DNA of 64,000 nucleotides. Origin: Streptomyces luomodiensis (GTDB taxonomy: Bacteria; Actinomycetota; Actinomycetes; Streptomycetales; Streptomycetaceae). The position numbers and the translations under genes were made by a program. Shown here piece by piece: positions 8,658-17,033 of the stretch. The DNA lies in contig NZ_CP117522.1 in NCBI RefSeq assembly GCF_031679605.1, forward strand, positions 7,192,001-7,256,000. Direction: 5' to 3'. The first letter of the stretch is position 1, and each line of letters starts with the position of its first letter. Below the pieces are notes generated by a model. It was not told where the DNA came from. It searched no databases and saw only the letters and a program-made list of their open reading frames with translations.

Positions 8658-9365
8658 GTGGAGGCGGAGCACGACGGCGTGGACGAGGCGTATGTCGAGC
8701 GAGGCCGGACGGCCTCGCTCGCGACCGCCGTCCGCCACGGCGTGCGACGCGGCGGTGAGCGTGCGAGAGCGGGGGTTCACGCGGTCGCCGACCGGATCAT
8801 CGCGAACGCTCCACGCGTCCCGGTCCGCGACCTCGCGACTCTGCGTCGGCAGTTCCCGGGGCTGGGCCCCGAAGAGCTCGCGGACAAGCTGGTGGCAGGT
8901 GCCGCCCATGGCACCTCCACCGTGGGTGCGGGCGTTGGCGCCGCGGCGATGCTGCCGGCCCCGCCCGCCATGCCCACCGAGCTGGCCGCCGAGATCGTCG
9001 GCGTGGCAGCCGTGGAGATCAAGCTGATCGCCGAGCTGCACGAGGTCTACGGAGTGCGTGCGCCCGGCACCGCGCGCCAGCGCGCCATCGCCTATCTCGG
9101 GTCCTGGGCCGACGAGCGCGGTATCGACGTCACCGTGCCGGCGAGCGTCAACGCGGCCCTCGGCGTCCAGATGAAGCGGGAGCTGCGGCAGCAGATCCTC
9201 AGACGCAGCTTCCGGAACCTGCCGGTCCTGGCGCCCTTCATGGTCGGCGCGACCGTGGGAGCCGCGATGAACCGGCGCGACACCAAGAGGCTCGCGCGCA
9301 GGGTCCGCAAGGACCTGCGGATCAAGCAGACCCCCTGGGACCTCCCGCTGCCCCTCGTGAAGTGA
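8658..9365 (+). CDS. Conserved hypothetical protein
   Basis: A 235-residue protein starting at GTG 8658, 14 bp after the DUF4193 gene. It has a basic N terminus, a Gly/Ala-rich hydrophobic stretch at about 95-130 (GAGVGAAAMLPAPPAMP), a mixed helical centre, and a second small hydrophobic patch (VLAPFMVGATVGAAMN) at about 193-208. A basic RDTKRLARRVRKDLR segment follows. The hydrophobic patches are too short and polar for certain TM helices, and membrane association is possible. I recall a syntenic orthologue at this position in S. coelicolor but no function. Confidence 0.75.
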   Translation: MEAEHDGVDEAYVERGRTASLATAVRHGVRRGGERARAGVHAVADRIIANAPRVPVRDLATLRRQFPGLGPEELADKLVAGAAHGTSTVGAGVGAAAMLPAPPAMPTELAAEIVGVAAVEIKLIAELHEVYGVRAPGTARQRAIAYLGSWADERGIDVTVPASVNAALGVQMKRELRQQILRRSFRNLPVLAPFMVGATVGAAMNRRDTKRLARRVRKDLRIKQTPWDLPLPLVK

Positions 9366-9383
9366 CCCCCGGCACGCGCCCGG

Positions 9384-9830
9384 TCACGCGGAGCGCACGG
9401 CCGTGAGCGCGGCGGCGAGCGCCTCCGGGTCCCGCGTGGACACATACACATACGGAGTCGGGTCCTCCGGGTCAGTGACGGTCACCCGCAGCGCGGTCGG
9501 GATGTAGCTGCGCAGCAGCATGAACGCCCGCGGATCGGCCTTGTGCGTCCGCCAGGCGGTTGCCTCGGCGGCGTCCAGCACCTCCGGGGTCCCCAGGGCC
9601 GACACCGGAATCCTCGCCTCGCCCGCCACCAGTGAGTCCGCCACCACGCGCACCCGCGCCGAGCCGTAGGAACTCACCGCGACACAGGCCAGTGCCGCAC
9701 CACCGATCAGCCCGCCGAGCATCGGCAGGGTGCCGAACGGCAGCATGATCAATCCCACCGAGACCCCGATCAGGAAGGCGATGAACCACCAGGAACGGGG
9801 CGCGCTGAGGCGTTCTTCGTAACGCTGCAT
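9384..9830 (-). CDS. DUF3093 family membrane protein
   Basis: A 148-residue protein starting MQRYEERLSAPRSWW. Two adjacent hydrophobic helices (about 15-32 and 36-54) form a hairpin at the N terminus. A cytosolic beta-rich domain follows, containing PRAFMLLRSYIPTALRV and ending in DPEALAAALTAV. This is the DUF3093 pattern of actinobacteria, located in many Streptomyces opposite the dut region. Start ATG 9830; longer reading upstream is Arg/Pro-rich and overlaps the divergent thioesterase gene. It converges on the preceding gene with 18 bp between stops. Confidence 0.82.
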   Translation of the reverse strand: MQRYEERLSAPRSWWFIAFLIGVSVGLIMLPFGTLPMLGGLIGGAALACVAVSSYGSARVRVVADSLVAGEARIPVSALGTPEVLDAAEATAWRTHKADPRAFMLLRSYIPTALRVTVTDPEDPTPYVYVSTRDPEALAAALTAVRSA

Positions 9831-9889
9831 ACGTATCAGCTTGGCATGGCCGCCGATCCGGGGTGTTCTCGCGGGTAAGGTCAGCCGTT

Positions 9890-10471
9890 GTGACTGGACG
9901 AACGACAGGGCTGACGCCGCCGGAGGGCGCCACGGCGCCGGTGCGCCATCCCGACGCGCCCCCGCCCGGGGAGCCCCTCGGCGCGCACTACGACCAGTGC
10001 TTCGGCTGTGGCGATCAGGCGCGGGGCCTGGGGCTGATCGCACGGGCGGGCGAGGGCGTGAGCGTCACCGCCGAGTTCACCGTGCGCTCCGGGCACCAGG
10101 GCGCACCGGGCCTGGCCCACGGCGGGGTGCTGGCCGCGGCGCTGGACGAGACGCTCGGTTCGCTCAACTGGCTACAGCGGGTGATCGCGGTGACCGGGCG
10201 GCTGGAGACGGACTTCGTGCGGCCCGTGCCCGTCGGCACCCAGCTGCACCTGGAGGCACGGGTGACCGCCGTGCACGGCCGTAAGATCTACTGCTCGGCC
10301 ACGGGCCGGATCGGCGGCCCGGACGGCAGCCTCGCGGTGCGGGCCCAGGCCCTCTTCATAGAGGTGCGGGTCGACCACTTCATCGAGAACGGCCGGGCGC
10401 AGGAGATCGACGCGGCGCTCGCCGATCCGGATCAGGTGAGGGTCGCGCGCGCCTTCGAGGTGAACCCGTGA
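9890..10471 (+). CDS. PaaI-type hotdog thioesterase
   Basis: A 193-residue hotdog-fold protein, probably hydrolysing an acyl-CoA. The signature GLAHGGVLAAALDETLG lies at about residues 80-96, with the helix-start HGG and the acidic Asp/Glu that act in catalysis. A Cys-rich CFGCG (about 42-46) precedes the fold. I prefer GTG 9890 (MTGRTTGLTPP); a GTG at 9863 would add nine residues. It is divergent from the DUF3093 gene, with about 60 bp between starts that must contain both promoters. Substrate unknown. Confidence 0.8.
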   Translation: MTGRTTGLTPPEGATAPVRHPDAPPPGEPLGAHYDQCFGCGDQARGLGLIARAGEGVSVTAEFTVRSGHQGAPGLAHGGVLAAALDETLGSLNWLQRVIAVTGRLETDFVRPVPVGTQLHLEARVTAVHGRKIYCSATGRIGGPDGSLAVRAQALFIEVRVDHFIENGRAQEIDAALADPDQVRVARAFEVNP

Positions 10472-10580
10472 GCGGCGCACGCGGGTCCGCCCGGCCGAGG
10501 ACGATGACGCAGGCCGCGCCGTCGCGTCTCGCGGGCGAAGCGCTCGCGGGCGGGGCGGCGGACGAAACAGTAAGGACCTC

Positions 10581-11108
10581 ATGAGCCCGGTGCCCGTCGA
10601 CGTGCTGATCCGCAGGGTGGACCCCGAGGTCCCGCTCCCCGGGTACGCCCACCCCGGCGACGCGGGGGCCGACCTGGTCACCACCGAGGCGGCCGAGCTG
10701 GCCCCCGGGGAGCGCGCGGTTCTGCCCACCGGAGTGTCTATCGCGCTCCCGGAGGGGTATGCCGCCTTCGTGCATCCACGGTCCGGACTCGCCGCGCGCT
10801 GCGGCGTCGCCATGGTGAATGCCCCGGGGACCATCGATGCCGGGTACCGTGGAGAGATCAAGGTGATCGTGGTCAATCTGGACCCGCGCGAGAGCGTGCG
10901 GTTCGAGCGCTTCGACCGGATCGCCCAATTGGTCGTCCAGCAGGTCGAGAAGGTGCGCTTCCAGGAGGTGGCGGAGCTTCCCGGGTCGGCGCGGGCCGAA
11001 GGGGGCTTCGGGTCCACCGGCGGTCATGCCGCCGTGGACGGCACAACGGGTAGGGCAACGGGCGGGAATAGATACGCTTCGGTCGGTTCCGACCGGGAAG
11101 GACGATGA
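10581..11108 (+). CDS. dut: Deoxyuridine 5'-triphosphate nucleotidohydrolase (dUTPase)
   Basis: A 175-residue trimeric dUTPase that converts dUTP to dUMP and pyrophosphate, keeping uracil out of DNA. All five motifs can be read: HPGDAGADL (I), PRSGLAARCGV (II), NAPGTIDAGYRGEI (III), RFDRIAQLVV (IV) and the Gly-rich C-terminal ARAEGGFGSTGG (V). About 30 residues follow motif V, longer than in most bacterial enzymes. Start ATG 10581 follows a 109-bp spacer. The DUF3710 gene begins one base after the stop, and its SD GAAGGACG lies inside the end of dut, so the two are translationally coupled. Confidence 0.95.
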   Translation: MSPVPVDVLIRRVDPEVPLPGYAHPGDAGADLVTTEAAELAPGERAVLPTGVSIALPEGYAAFVHPRSGLAARCGVAMVNAPGTIDAGYRGEIKVIVVNLDPRESVRFERFDRIAQLVVQQVEKVRFQEVAELPGSARAEGGFGSTGGHAAVDGTTGRATGGNRYASVGSDREGR

Positions 11109-11109
11109 C

Positions 11110-11898
11110 GTGTTCGGACGTCGCCGCAAGCGCAGCAGCAAGGAGGACGTCGAGTCGCTCGACGTGGCCTCCGAGGAGTTGGCCGAGGACGCGAAGGACG
11201 CGGACGGCGCTGAGGACACCGGCGCATCCGCGGAGACCGGCCGGGTGAGCCTGCCGCCGGCCCCGCGCCCCGAAGGCCCCTGGGACGTGTCCGAGGTGCG
11301 CGAGCCCGGCGAGGGCCGGGTGGACCTCGGCGGCCTGTTCGTGCCCGGCGTCGAGGGCATGGAGCTGCGGGTGGAGGTCGCCGGGGACGCGATCGTCGCC
11401 GCGACCGTGGTGCTGCGGGACAGCGCCGTGCAGCTCCAGGCGTTCGCCGCGCCCAAGAAGGAAGGCATCTGGGGCGAGGTGCGCGACGAGATCGCCACCG
11501 GCATCACCCAGCAGGGCGGGGTCGTGGACGAGGTCGAGGGCCCGCTCGGCTGGGAGCTGCGCGCCCAGGTGCCGGTGCAGCTCCCGGACGGCAAGAACGG
11601 TGTGCAGGTGGTCCGCTTCGTCGGCGTGGACGGGCCCCGCTGGTTCCTGCGCGGAGTGATCTCCGGGCAGGGCGCGGTGCAGCCCGAGACCGGCAGCCTC
11701 CTGGAAGCGATCTTCCGGGACACGGTCGTGGTGCGCGGCGAGGGCCCGATGGCCCCGCGCGATCCGATCGTCCTCAAACTGCCGAACGACGCGCAGATGG
11801 TGCCCGACGGGGTGCAGCAGGACCAGGCGCAGGGCTCGCGGTTCGCGGGCGGCGCCGACCGGCTCCAGCGCGGCCCGGAGATCTCCGAGGTGCGCTGA
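11110..11898 (+). CDS. DUF3710 family protein
   Basis: A 262-residue soluble protein starting at GTG 11110 (MFGRRRKRSSKEDVE). The first 60 residues are charged and disordered. The remaining beta-rich domain holds VDLGGLFVPGVEGMELRVEV, GIWGEVRDEIATGI, DGPRWFLRGVISGQ and RDPIVLKLP, which is the DUF3710 pattern found beside dut in many actinobacteria. Function unknown; the conserved dut pairing suggests a shared promoter rather than a proven joint role. It is closed by the hairpin at 11933-11970. Confidence 0.85.
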   Translation: MFGRRRKRSSKEDVESLDVASEELAEDAKDADGAEDTGASAETGRVSLPPAPRPEGPWDVSEVREPGEGRVDLGGLFVPGVEGMELRVEVAGDAIVAATVVLRDSAVQLQAFAAPKKEGIWGEVRDEIATGITQQGGVVDEVEGPLGWELRAQVPVQLPDGKNGVQVVRFVGVDGPRWFLRGVISGQGAVQPETGSLLEAIFRDTVVVRGEGPMAPRDPIVLKLPNDAQMVPDGVQQDQAQGSRFAGGADRLQRGPEISEVR

Positions 11899-11932
11899 GC
11901 CGCGCCGTCGCGCACGGCAGGGAAGCCAAGGC

Positions 11933-11970
11933 CCGCAGGGGCCCGGGGCAGGGCCCCCGGGCCCCTGCGG
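11933..11970. terminator. Strong terminator hairpin
   Basis: A perfect 16-bp GC-rich inverted repeat (CCGCAGGGGCCCGGGG / CCCCGGGCCCCTGCGG) with a 6-nt loop, 34 bp after the DUF3710 stop and followed by GCGTTT. Confidence 0.85.
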
Positions 11971-12129
11971 CGTTTCCCGGAGCTTCTTCGAGCCTCTTCC
12001 CGCGACGCGTTGAACACACCCGCCGCACCGGCCGTACTCAGGGGCGCGAGACCTCGTGACGCTCTCAGGGGGAGAGGGGCGAGCCGCGAGTCACACCCGC
12101 TGTCCGACCTCGACGAGGTGAGTGATCAG

Positions 12130-12939
12130 ATGTCGCGTGGCCTTCCGTTACCGCACCGCCGGAGAATCCTCCTCTCCGGCGCGATCGGTGGCATCACCTG
12201 TGCGGCCGTCGTGGTGGGAGCCGCCATGGCCGGTCAGGGCGGCGGCGACGGCGCCGATGCGCCGGCCGGGGCGGCCCCGGCCATCAGCTGCCCCGCCGTC
12301 GCCGGTTCCCTCCCCGAGATCCCGGCGGCGTCCCGGGCCGAGGTGGACCGCAATCTCGCCCTCCTGGACACCCAGCTAGCGGAGGCCGACGAGCGGCTCG
12401 GCAGCAGCCGGGGCGAGGGCGGCCCGGACTTCGTACGGAACGCCATCCTCGGGCCCCTGGCGGACAAGCGGAAGTCCACCCTGGACCGCATCGCGATCTC
12501 CATCGGACGGCATGCCGAGAAGCCGACGGGGCTCGACGCGCTCGCCGAGTGCACCCTGTCGGACGGCGCGGCGGCAACGGGCGGCGGAGCCGGGCAGGGC
12601 GCAGACGCGGAGCAGGGCGGCGGGGCCGGGGCGGGCTCCGGCCAGACGATCAGCTGCCCGGACGTCGCCTCTCGGCTCAGCGGCGTGCCGGCCGCCGCAC
12701 AGGCCGAGGTGGACCGCGATATCGCGCTGCTCCGGACGCAGATCGACGAGGCCGGCAAGCGGCTGGCGTCCTCCGCGGGCGAGGGCGGCCCGGACTTCGT
12801 ACGGAACGCCATCCTGGGCCCGCTGAAGGACAAGCGCGCCTCGACCATCGACCGCATCGAACTCGCGTTCTCCCGCCAGGGCTCGACCGCCCCCTCCGGT
12901 CTCGACGCCTTGGCGGGCTGCGCGCTCGCGTCCGGGTGA
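12130..12939 (+). CDS. Exported or membrane-anchored protein with two tandem copies of a Cys-paired domain
   Basis: A 269-residue protein, not recognised. An Arg-rich start (PHRRR) is followed by a hydrophobic segment at about 13-34, read as a signal peptide or N-terminal anchor. Two homologous domains follow. Repeat 1 spans about 52-142 and repeat 2 about 174-265, joined by a Gly/Ala/Gln linker. Each opens with ISCP, contains AEVDR...LL.TQ and an identical GGPDFVRNAILGPL, and closes with a second Cys (Cys54/141 and Cys176/264). The DNA of the shared block is also nearly identical, implying a fairly recent duplication. ATG 12130 is preferred, with GACGAGGTGAG upstream; an in-frame ATG at 12010 lacks an SD. 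The gene lies between two terminators and is monocistronic. Confidence 0.72.
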   Translation: MSRGLPLPHRRRILLSGAIGGITCAAVVVGAAMAGQGGGDGADAPAGAAPAISCPAVAGSLPEIPAASRAEVDRNLALLDTQLAEADERLGSSRGEGGPDFVRNAILGPLADKRKSTLDRIAISIGRHAEKPTGLDALAECTLSDGAAATGGGAGQGADAEQGGGAGAGSGQTISCPDVASRLSGVPAAAQAEVDRDIALLRTQIDEAGKRLASSAGEGGPDFVRNAILGPLKDKRASTIDRIELAFSRQGSTAPSGLDALAGCALASG

Positions 12940-12975
12940 GCCGACGGCGTCAGGCCGGTCCGGTGTGAGCGTCCA

Positions 12976-13016
12976 CCGGTGGGCCGTACTCTTCTCCGCG
13001 GAGTACGGCCCACCGG
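12976..13016. terminator. Strong terminator hairpin
   Basis: A perfect 16-bp inverted repeat, CCGGTGGGCCGTACTC / GAGTACGGCCCACCGG, with a 9-nt loop, 37 bp after the tandem-domain gene. About 185 bp of gene-free sequence then separates it from kdpD. Confidence 0.85.
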
Positions 13017-13202
13017 CTTGTCGCACGGGGTCTCGCCAGGGACGGGGCGTCGGGCGTCAAGGGCGCGTCAAAAGGGCGCCGACGGCCGTAAGGGGGACGT
13101 CAAGGGACGGCCGGTCCGGCCGCGGCGGGGGTTTGCTCCAGAGGGTCGCTCCGCAGGAGCTCACCCAGCGCTGAGGCGCCGGCCGACAGGGAAACTAGGC
13201 AC

Positions 13203-15776
13203 ATGGGACGCGGAAAGTTGCGGATCTACCTCGGTGCGGCACCGGGCGTCGGCAAGACGTACGCGATGCTGTCCGAGGGGCACCGGCGGGCCGAGCGGGG
13301 CACGGACCTCGTGGTCGGCTTCGTGGAGCACCACGGCCGCCGGCGCACCGAGGTGCTGATGCACGGGCTCGAGGAGGTGGACCGCCGGGAGCTGGAGTAC
13401 CGGGGCAGCACCTTCACCGAGATGGACGTGGACGCGGTGCTGGCGCGCCGCCCCGCCGTCGCGCTCGTGGACGAACTCGCCCACACCAACGTCCCCGGCA
13501 CCCGCAACGCCAAGCGCTGGCAGGACGTCGAGGAGCTGCTGCGGGCGGGCATCGACGTCGTCTCCACCGTCAACATCCAGCATCTGGAGTCGCTGGGGGA
13601 CGTGGTGGAGTCGATCACGGGGGTACGCCAGCGGGAGACCGTTCCGGACGAGGTGGTGCGCCGGGCCGACCAGATCGAGCTGGTCGACATGTCGCCCCAG
13701 GCGCTGCGCCGCCGTATGGCGCACGGCAACATCTACGCACCCGACAAGGTCGACGCCGCGCTGTCGAACTACTTCCGGCCCGGGAACCTGACCGCGCTGC
13801 GCGAACTGGCCCTGCTGTGGACCGCGGACCGGGTCGACGAATACCTCCAGCAGTACCGCGACGAGCACTCCATCCGCTCCACCTGGCAGGCGCGGGAGCG
13901 CATCGTCGTCGGGCTGACCGGCGGCCCGGAGGGGCGGACGCTGATCCGCCGGGCCGTCCGGATGGCCGCCAAGGGCTCCGGCAGCGAGATCCTCGCCGTC
14001 TACATCGCCCGCAGCGACGGCCTGACCTCGGCCTCGCCCAAGGAGCTGGCGGTCCAGCGCACCCTCGTCGAGGACCTCGGGGGCACCTTCCACCACGTCA
14101 TAGGGGAGGACATCCCGGGGGCGCTGCTGGAGTTCGCCCGCGGGGTCAACGCGACCCAGATCGTGCTCGGCTCCAGCCGCCGCAAGACCTGGCAGTACGT
14201 CTTCGGTCCCGGTGTGGGCGCCACCGTCGCCCGTGACTCCGGGCCCGACCTGGACGTCCACATCGTCACCCATGAGGAGGTGGCCAAGGGCCGCGGGCTG
14301 CCGGTCGCGCGCGGCGCCCGGCTCGGCCGCTCCCGGCTGATCGCCGGCTGGGCGGTCGGGGTGGCCGGGCCGGTCCTGCTGACGCTGCTGCTCACCGGCA
14401 CCGGCGCCACCCTCGCCTCCGAGGCCGGGCCCGGCTTCGCCAACGAGGTGCTGCTCTTCCTGTTCCTCAATGTGCTGGCGGCCCTGCTGGGCGGCATGGT
14501 GCCCGCGCTCGGCTCGGCGGCCGTCGGATCGCTGCTGCTCAACTACTACTTCACCCCGCCCACCCACACCCTGACCATCGCCGACCCGGACAACATCGTC
14601 GCCATAGCGATCTTCGTGGCGGTGGCCGTCTCCGTGGCCTCCGTGGTCGACCTGGCCGCGCGCCGCACCCACCAGGCCGCCCGGCTGCGCGCCGAGTCCG
14701 AGATACTGTCCTTCCTCGCGGGCAGCGTGCTGCGTGGCGAGACCAGCCTGGAGGCGCTGCTCGAGCGGGTCCGCGAGACGTTCGCGATGGACACGGTGGC
14801 GCTGCTGGAGCGGGAGAGCGATGTCGCCCCCTGGACCTGCGCGGGCAGCGTCGGCGGCCACGGCGGCACCCCGCCGCCGCAGCGGCCCGAGGACGCGGAG
14901 GTGGACATGCCGGTCGGTGACCATATGGCGCTCGCCCTCTCCGGCCGGGTCCTGCCCGCCGAGGACCGCCGGGTGCTCGCCGCCTTCGCCGCCCAGGCCG
15001 CCGTCGTCCTCGACCGGCAGCGGCTGGCCCAGGAGGCCGAGCAGGCCCGTGAGCTGGCCGAGGGGAACCGCATCCGCACCGCGCTGCTGGCCGCCGTCAG
15101 CCACGATCTGCGCACCCCGCTGGCGGCCATCAAGGCGGCCGTCAGCTCCCTGCGCTCCGATGACGTCGCCTGGTCGGCGGAGGACGAGGCCGAGCTGCTG
15201 GCGGGCATCGAGGACGGCGCCGACCGGCTGGACCACCTGGTGGGCAATCTGCTGGACATGTCCCGGCTCCAGACCGGCACCGTCACCCCGCTCATCCGGG
15301 AGATCGACCTGGACGAGGTGGTGCCGATGGCGCTCGTCGGCGTCCCGGAGGCCGATGTCACCCTCGACATCCCCGAGCAGCTGCCGATGGTCGCGGTCGA
15401 CCCCGGGCTCCTGGAGCGCGGCGTCGCCAACATCGTCGAGAACGCGGTGAAGTACAGCCCGCCGGACCGCCCCGTCCTGGTGTCCGCCAGCGCCCTCGGC
15501 GACCGCGTGGAGCTGCGCGTCGCCGACGGCGGGCCGGGCGTGCCGGACAGCGAAAAGGACCGCATCTTCGAGCCGTTCCAGCGGTACGGGGACGCCCCGC
15601 GCGGCGCCGGGGTCGGCCTCGGGCTCGCCGTCGCCCGCGGCTTCGCCGAGGCCATGGGCGGCCGGCTGACCGCCGAGGACACCCCGGGCGGCGGGATGAC
15701 GATGGTGCTCACGCTGCGTGCCGCCCCCGGCCGCCCGCCGGCCGCCCCCGGCCTTCCGGCCCAGGCCGTCTCATGA
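13203..15776 (+). CDS. kdpD: Sensor histidine kinase KdpD
   Basis: An 857-residue membrane kinase sensing K+ limitation or osmotic stress and phosphorylating KdpE. Domain order: KdpD N-terminal domain with Walker A GAAPGVGKT (about 11-19) and Walker-B-like ALVDELAHTN; USP-like domain (about 230-360) with GLTGGPEGRTL; four close TM helices (about 380-500); GAF-like region; dimerisation domain with His634 in SHDLRTPLAAIK; and an HATPase domain with VENAVKYSPP, DGGPGVPD and GVGLGLAVARG. It is slightly shorter than the E. coli protein. ATG 13203 has only a weak SD. It overlaps the longest kdpE frame (ATGA). No kdpFABC pump genes lie in the window. Confidence 0.94.
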   Translation: MGRGKLRIYLGAAPGVGKTYAMLSEGHRRAERGTDLVVGFVEHHGRRRTEVLMHGLEEVDRRELEYRGSTFTEMDVDAVLARRPAVALVDELAHTNVPGTRNAKRWQDVEELLRAGIDVVSTVNIQHLESLGDVVESITGVRQRETVPDEVVRRADQIELVDMSPQALRRRMAHGNIYAPDKVDAALSNYFRPGNLTALRELALLWTADRVDEYLQQYRDEHSIRSTWQARERIVVGLTGGPEGRTLIRRAVRMAAKGSGSEILAVYIARSDGLTSASPKELAVQRTLVEDLGGTFHHVIGEDIPGALLEFARGVNATQIVLGSSRRKTWQYVFGPGVGATVARDSGPDLDVHIVTHEEVAKGRGLPVARGARLGRSRLIAGWAVGVAGPVLLTLLLTGTGATLASEAGPGFANEVLLFLFLNVLAALLGGMVPALGSAAVGSLLLNYYFTPPTHTLTIADPDNIVAIAIFVAVAVSVASVVDLAARRTHQAARLRAESEILSFLAGSVLRGETSLEALLERVRETFAMDTVALLERESDVAPWTCAGSVGGHGGTPPPQRPEDAEVDMPVGDHMALALSGRVLPAEDRRVLAAFAAQAAVVLDRQRLAQEAEQARELAEGNRIRTALLAAVSHDLRTPLAAIKAAVSSLRSDDVAWSAEDEAELLAGIEDGADRLDHLVGNLLDMSRLQTGTVTPLIREIDLDEVVPMALVGVPEADVTLDIPEQLPMVAVDPGLLERGVANIVENAVKYSPPDRPVLVSASALGDRVELRVADGGPGVPDSEKDRIFEPFQRYGDAPRGAGVGLGLAVARGFAEAMGGRLTAEDTPGGGMTMVLTLRAAPGRPPAAPGLPAQAVS

Positions 15777-15862
15777 GCGCGCTCGGGGCCGCCGGAACAC
15801 CGGGCACACCAGCACAACGGACAGGCACAGCAGCACAACAGAACGGAAAGGCAGGCCGCCGG

Positions 15863-16546
15863 ATGAACCGGGTGCTCGTGGTGGATGACGAGCCGCAGAT
15901 CGTACGCGCCCTCGTGATCAACCTGAAGGCGCGCAAGTACGAGGTGGACGCCGCCGCCGACGGCGCCACCGCCCTGCGGCTCGCCGCCGCCCGCCATCCC
16001 GATGTGATCGTGCTCGACCTGGGCCTGCCCGATATGGACGGGGTGGAGGTGATCAAGGGGCTGCGGGGCTGGACCCGGGTGCCGATCCTGGTGCTCTCCG
16101 CCCGGCAGACCTCCGACGAGAAGGTCGAGGCCCTCGACGCCGGGGCGGACGACTACGTCACCAAGCCGTTCGGCATGGACGAGCTGCTCGCCCGGCTGCG
16201 TGCCGCCGTCCGCCGCGCCGAGCCCGCCGGGCGGCCGGACGACTCGGTGGTGGTGCGGACCGACGCGTTCACCGTCGACCTGGCGGCCAAGAAGGCCCAT
16301 CGCGACGGCCTTGACGTACGGCTGACCCCCACCGAATGGCATCTGCTGGAGGTCCTGGTGCGCAACCCGGGCCGGCTGGTCAGCCAGAAGCAGCTGCTCC
16401 AGGAGGTCTGGGGCCCCTCGTACGGCACCGAGAGCAACTACCTGCGGGTGTACATGGCGCAGCTGCGCCGCAAGCTCGAGGCCGACCCCTCGCATCCGCG
16501 CCACTTCATCACCGAGCCGGGGATGGGCTACCGGTTCGAGCGATGA
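15863..16546 (+). CDS. kdpE: Response regulator KdpE
   Basis: A 227-residue OmpR-type regulator activating high-affinity K+ uptake genes when phosphorylated by KdpD. The receiver has the DDE pair near residue 8, the phosphoacceptor Asp in VIVLDLGLPDMDG, and Lys in YVTKPFG. The winged-helix domain shows LTPTEWHLLEVLVRN and YLRVYMAQLRRKLE. I chose ATG 15863 (MNRVLVVDDEP), with GGAAAGGCAGG upstream and the usual KdpE length. An ATG at 15773 overlapping the kdpD stop as ATGA would add 30 low-complexity residues and cannot be excluded, since it would give translational coupling. Confidence 0.9.
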   Translation: MNRVLVVDDEPQIVRALVINLKARKYEVDAAADGATALRLAAARHPDVIVLDLGLPDMDGVEVIKGLRGWTRVPILVLSARQTSDEKVEALDAGADDYVTKPFGMDELLARLRAAVRRAEPAGRPDDSVVVRTDAFTVDLAAKKAHRDGLDVRLTPTEWHLLEVLVRNPGRLVSQKQLLQEVWGPSYGTESNYLRVYMAQLRRKLEADPSHPRHFITEPGMGYRFER

Positions 16547-16592
16547 GTGCGGGGACGGCGTTTCGCCGGGGGCTCACCGGTACGCTGGCCGT

Positions 16593-17030
16593 ATGAGTTC
16601 CGTACGCCACCCCTCCGACGGGGCTGACAAGGGAGACAGGGCCGACAAGGGTGACAAGCCGGCCGGCCGGTTCCGGCGGATGCTGGACCGGCTGTCGAGC
16701 TCCCAGGAGGAACTGCACTCGGCCGAGCTCCAGCAGGACGCGGAGGCCGCGGGCTGTACCAAGATCGGCGACTGCGGTGACCGCCAGATCGTCAAGGTGA
16801 CGGGTACGCTGCGCACGGTGACGCTCAGGCCGCGGGCCGGAGTCCCCGCGCTGGAGGCGGAGCTCTTCGACGGCACCGCCGCGCTGGACGTGGTGTGGCT
16901 GGGCCGTCGCTCCATCATCGGCATAGAACCCGGGCGCAAGCTGATCGCCTCGGGCCGGATCTCCATGAGCCATGGGCGCCGGGTGCTGTTCAATCCGAAG
17001 TACGAACTCCGACCGCTCGGACAGGAGTAG
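16593..17030 (+). CDS. OB-fold nucleic-acid-binding domain protein
   Basis: A 145-residue protein. A charged N terminus (about 1-25) leads to an OB-fold (about 55-140): VKVTGTLRTVTLRPRAG, EAELFDGTAALDVVWLGRR, IIGIEPGRKLIASGRIS and LFNPKYEL read as the successive strands. Single-stranded DNA or RNA binding is inferred from the fold only. It begins 46 bp after kdpE and is followed 3 bp later by the DUF3159 gene, whose SD (ACAGGAG) lies in its last codons. These two are coupled and conserved side by side in Streptomyces. Confidence 0.82.
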   Translation: MSSVRHPSDGADKGDRADKGDKPAGRFRRMLDRLSSSQEELHSAELQQDAEAAGCTKIGDCGDRQIVKVTGTLRTVTLRPRAGVPALEAELFDGTAALDVVWLGRRSIIGIEPGRKLIASGRISMSHGRRVLFNPKYELRPLGQE

Positions 17031-17033
17031 CCG

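Noticed and set aside
9362..9387. GTGACC...GGTCAC inverted repeat at the convergent gene ends.
   Set aside because: 6-bp arms and a 14-nt loop overlapping a stop codon; likely chance.
12010..12129. Upstream extension of the tandem-domain protein to ATG 12010.
   Set aside because: Adds 40 Arg-rich residues before the signal-like segment and has no SD; ATG 12130 fits better.
13161..15236. Minus-strand frame of about 690 codons opposite kdpD.
   Set aside because: Shadow frame; kdpD is unambiguous and the antisense product has no domain.
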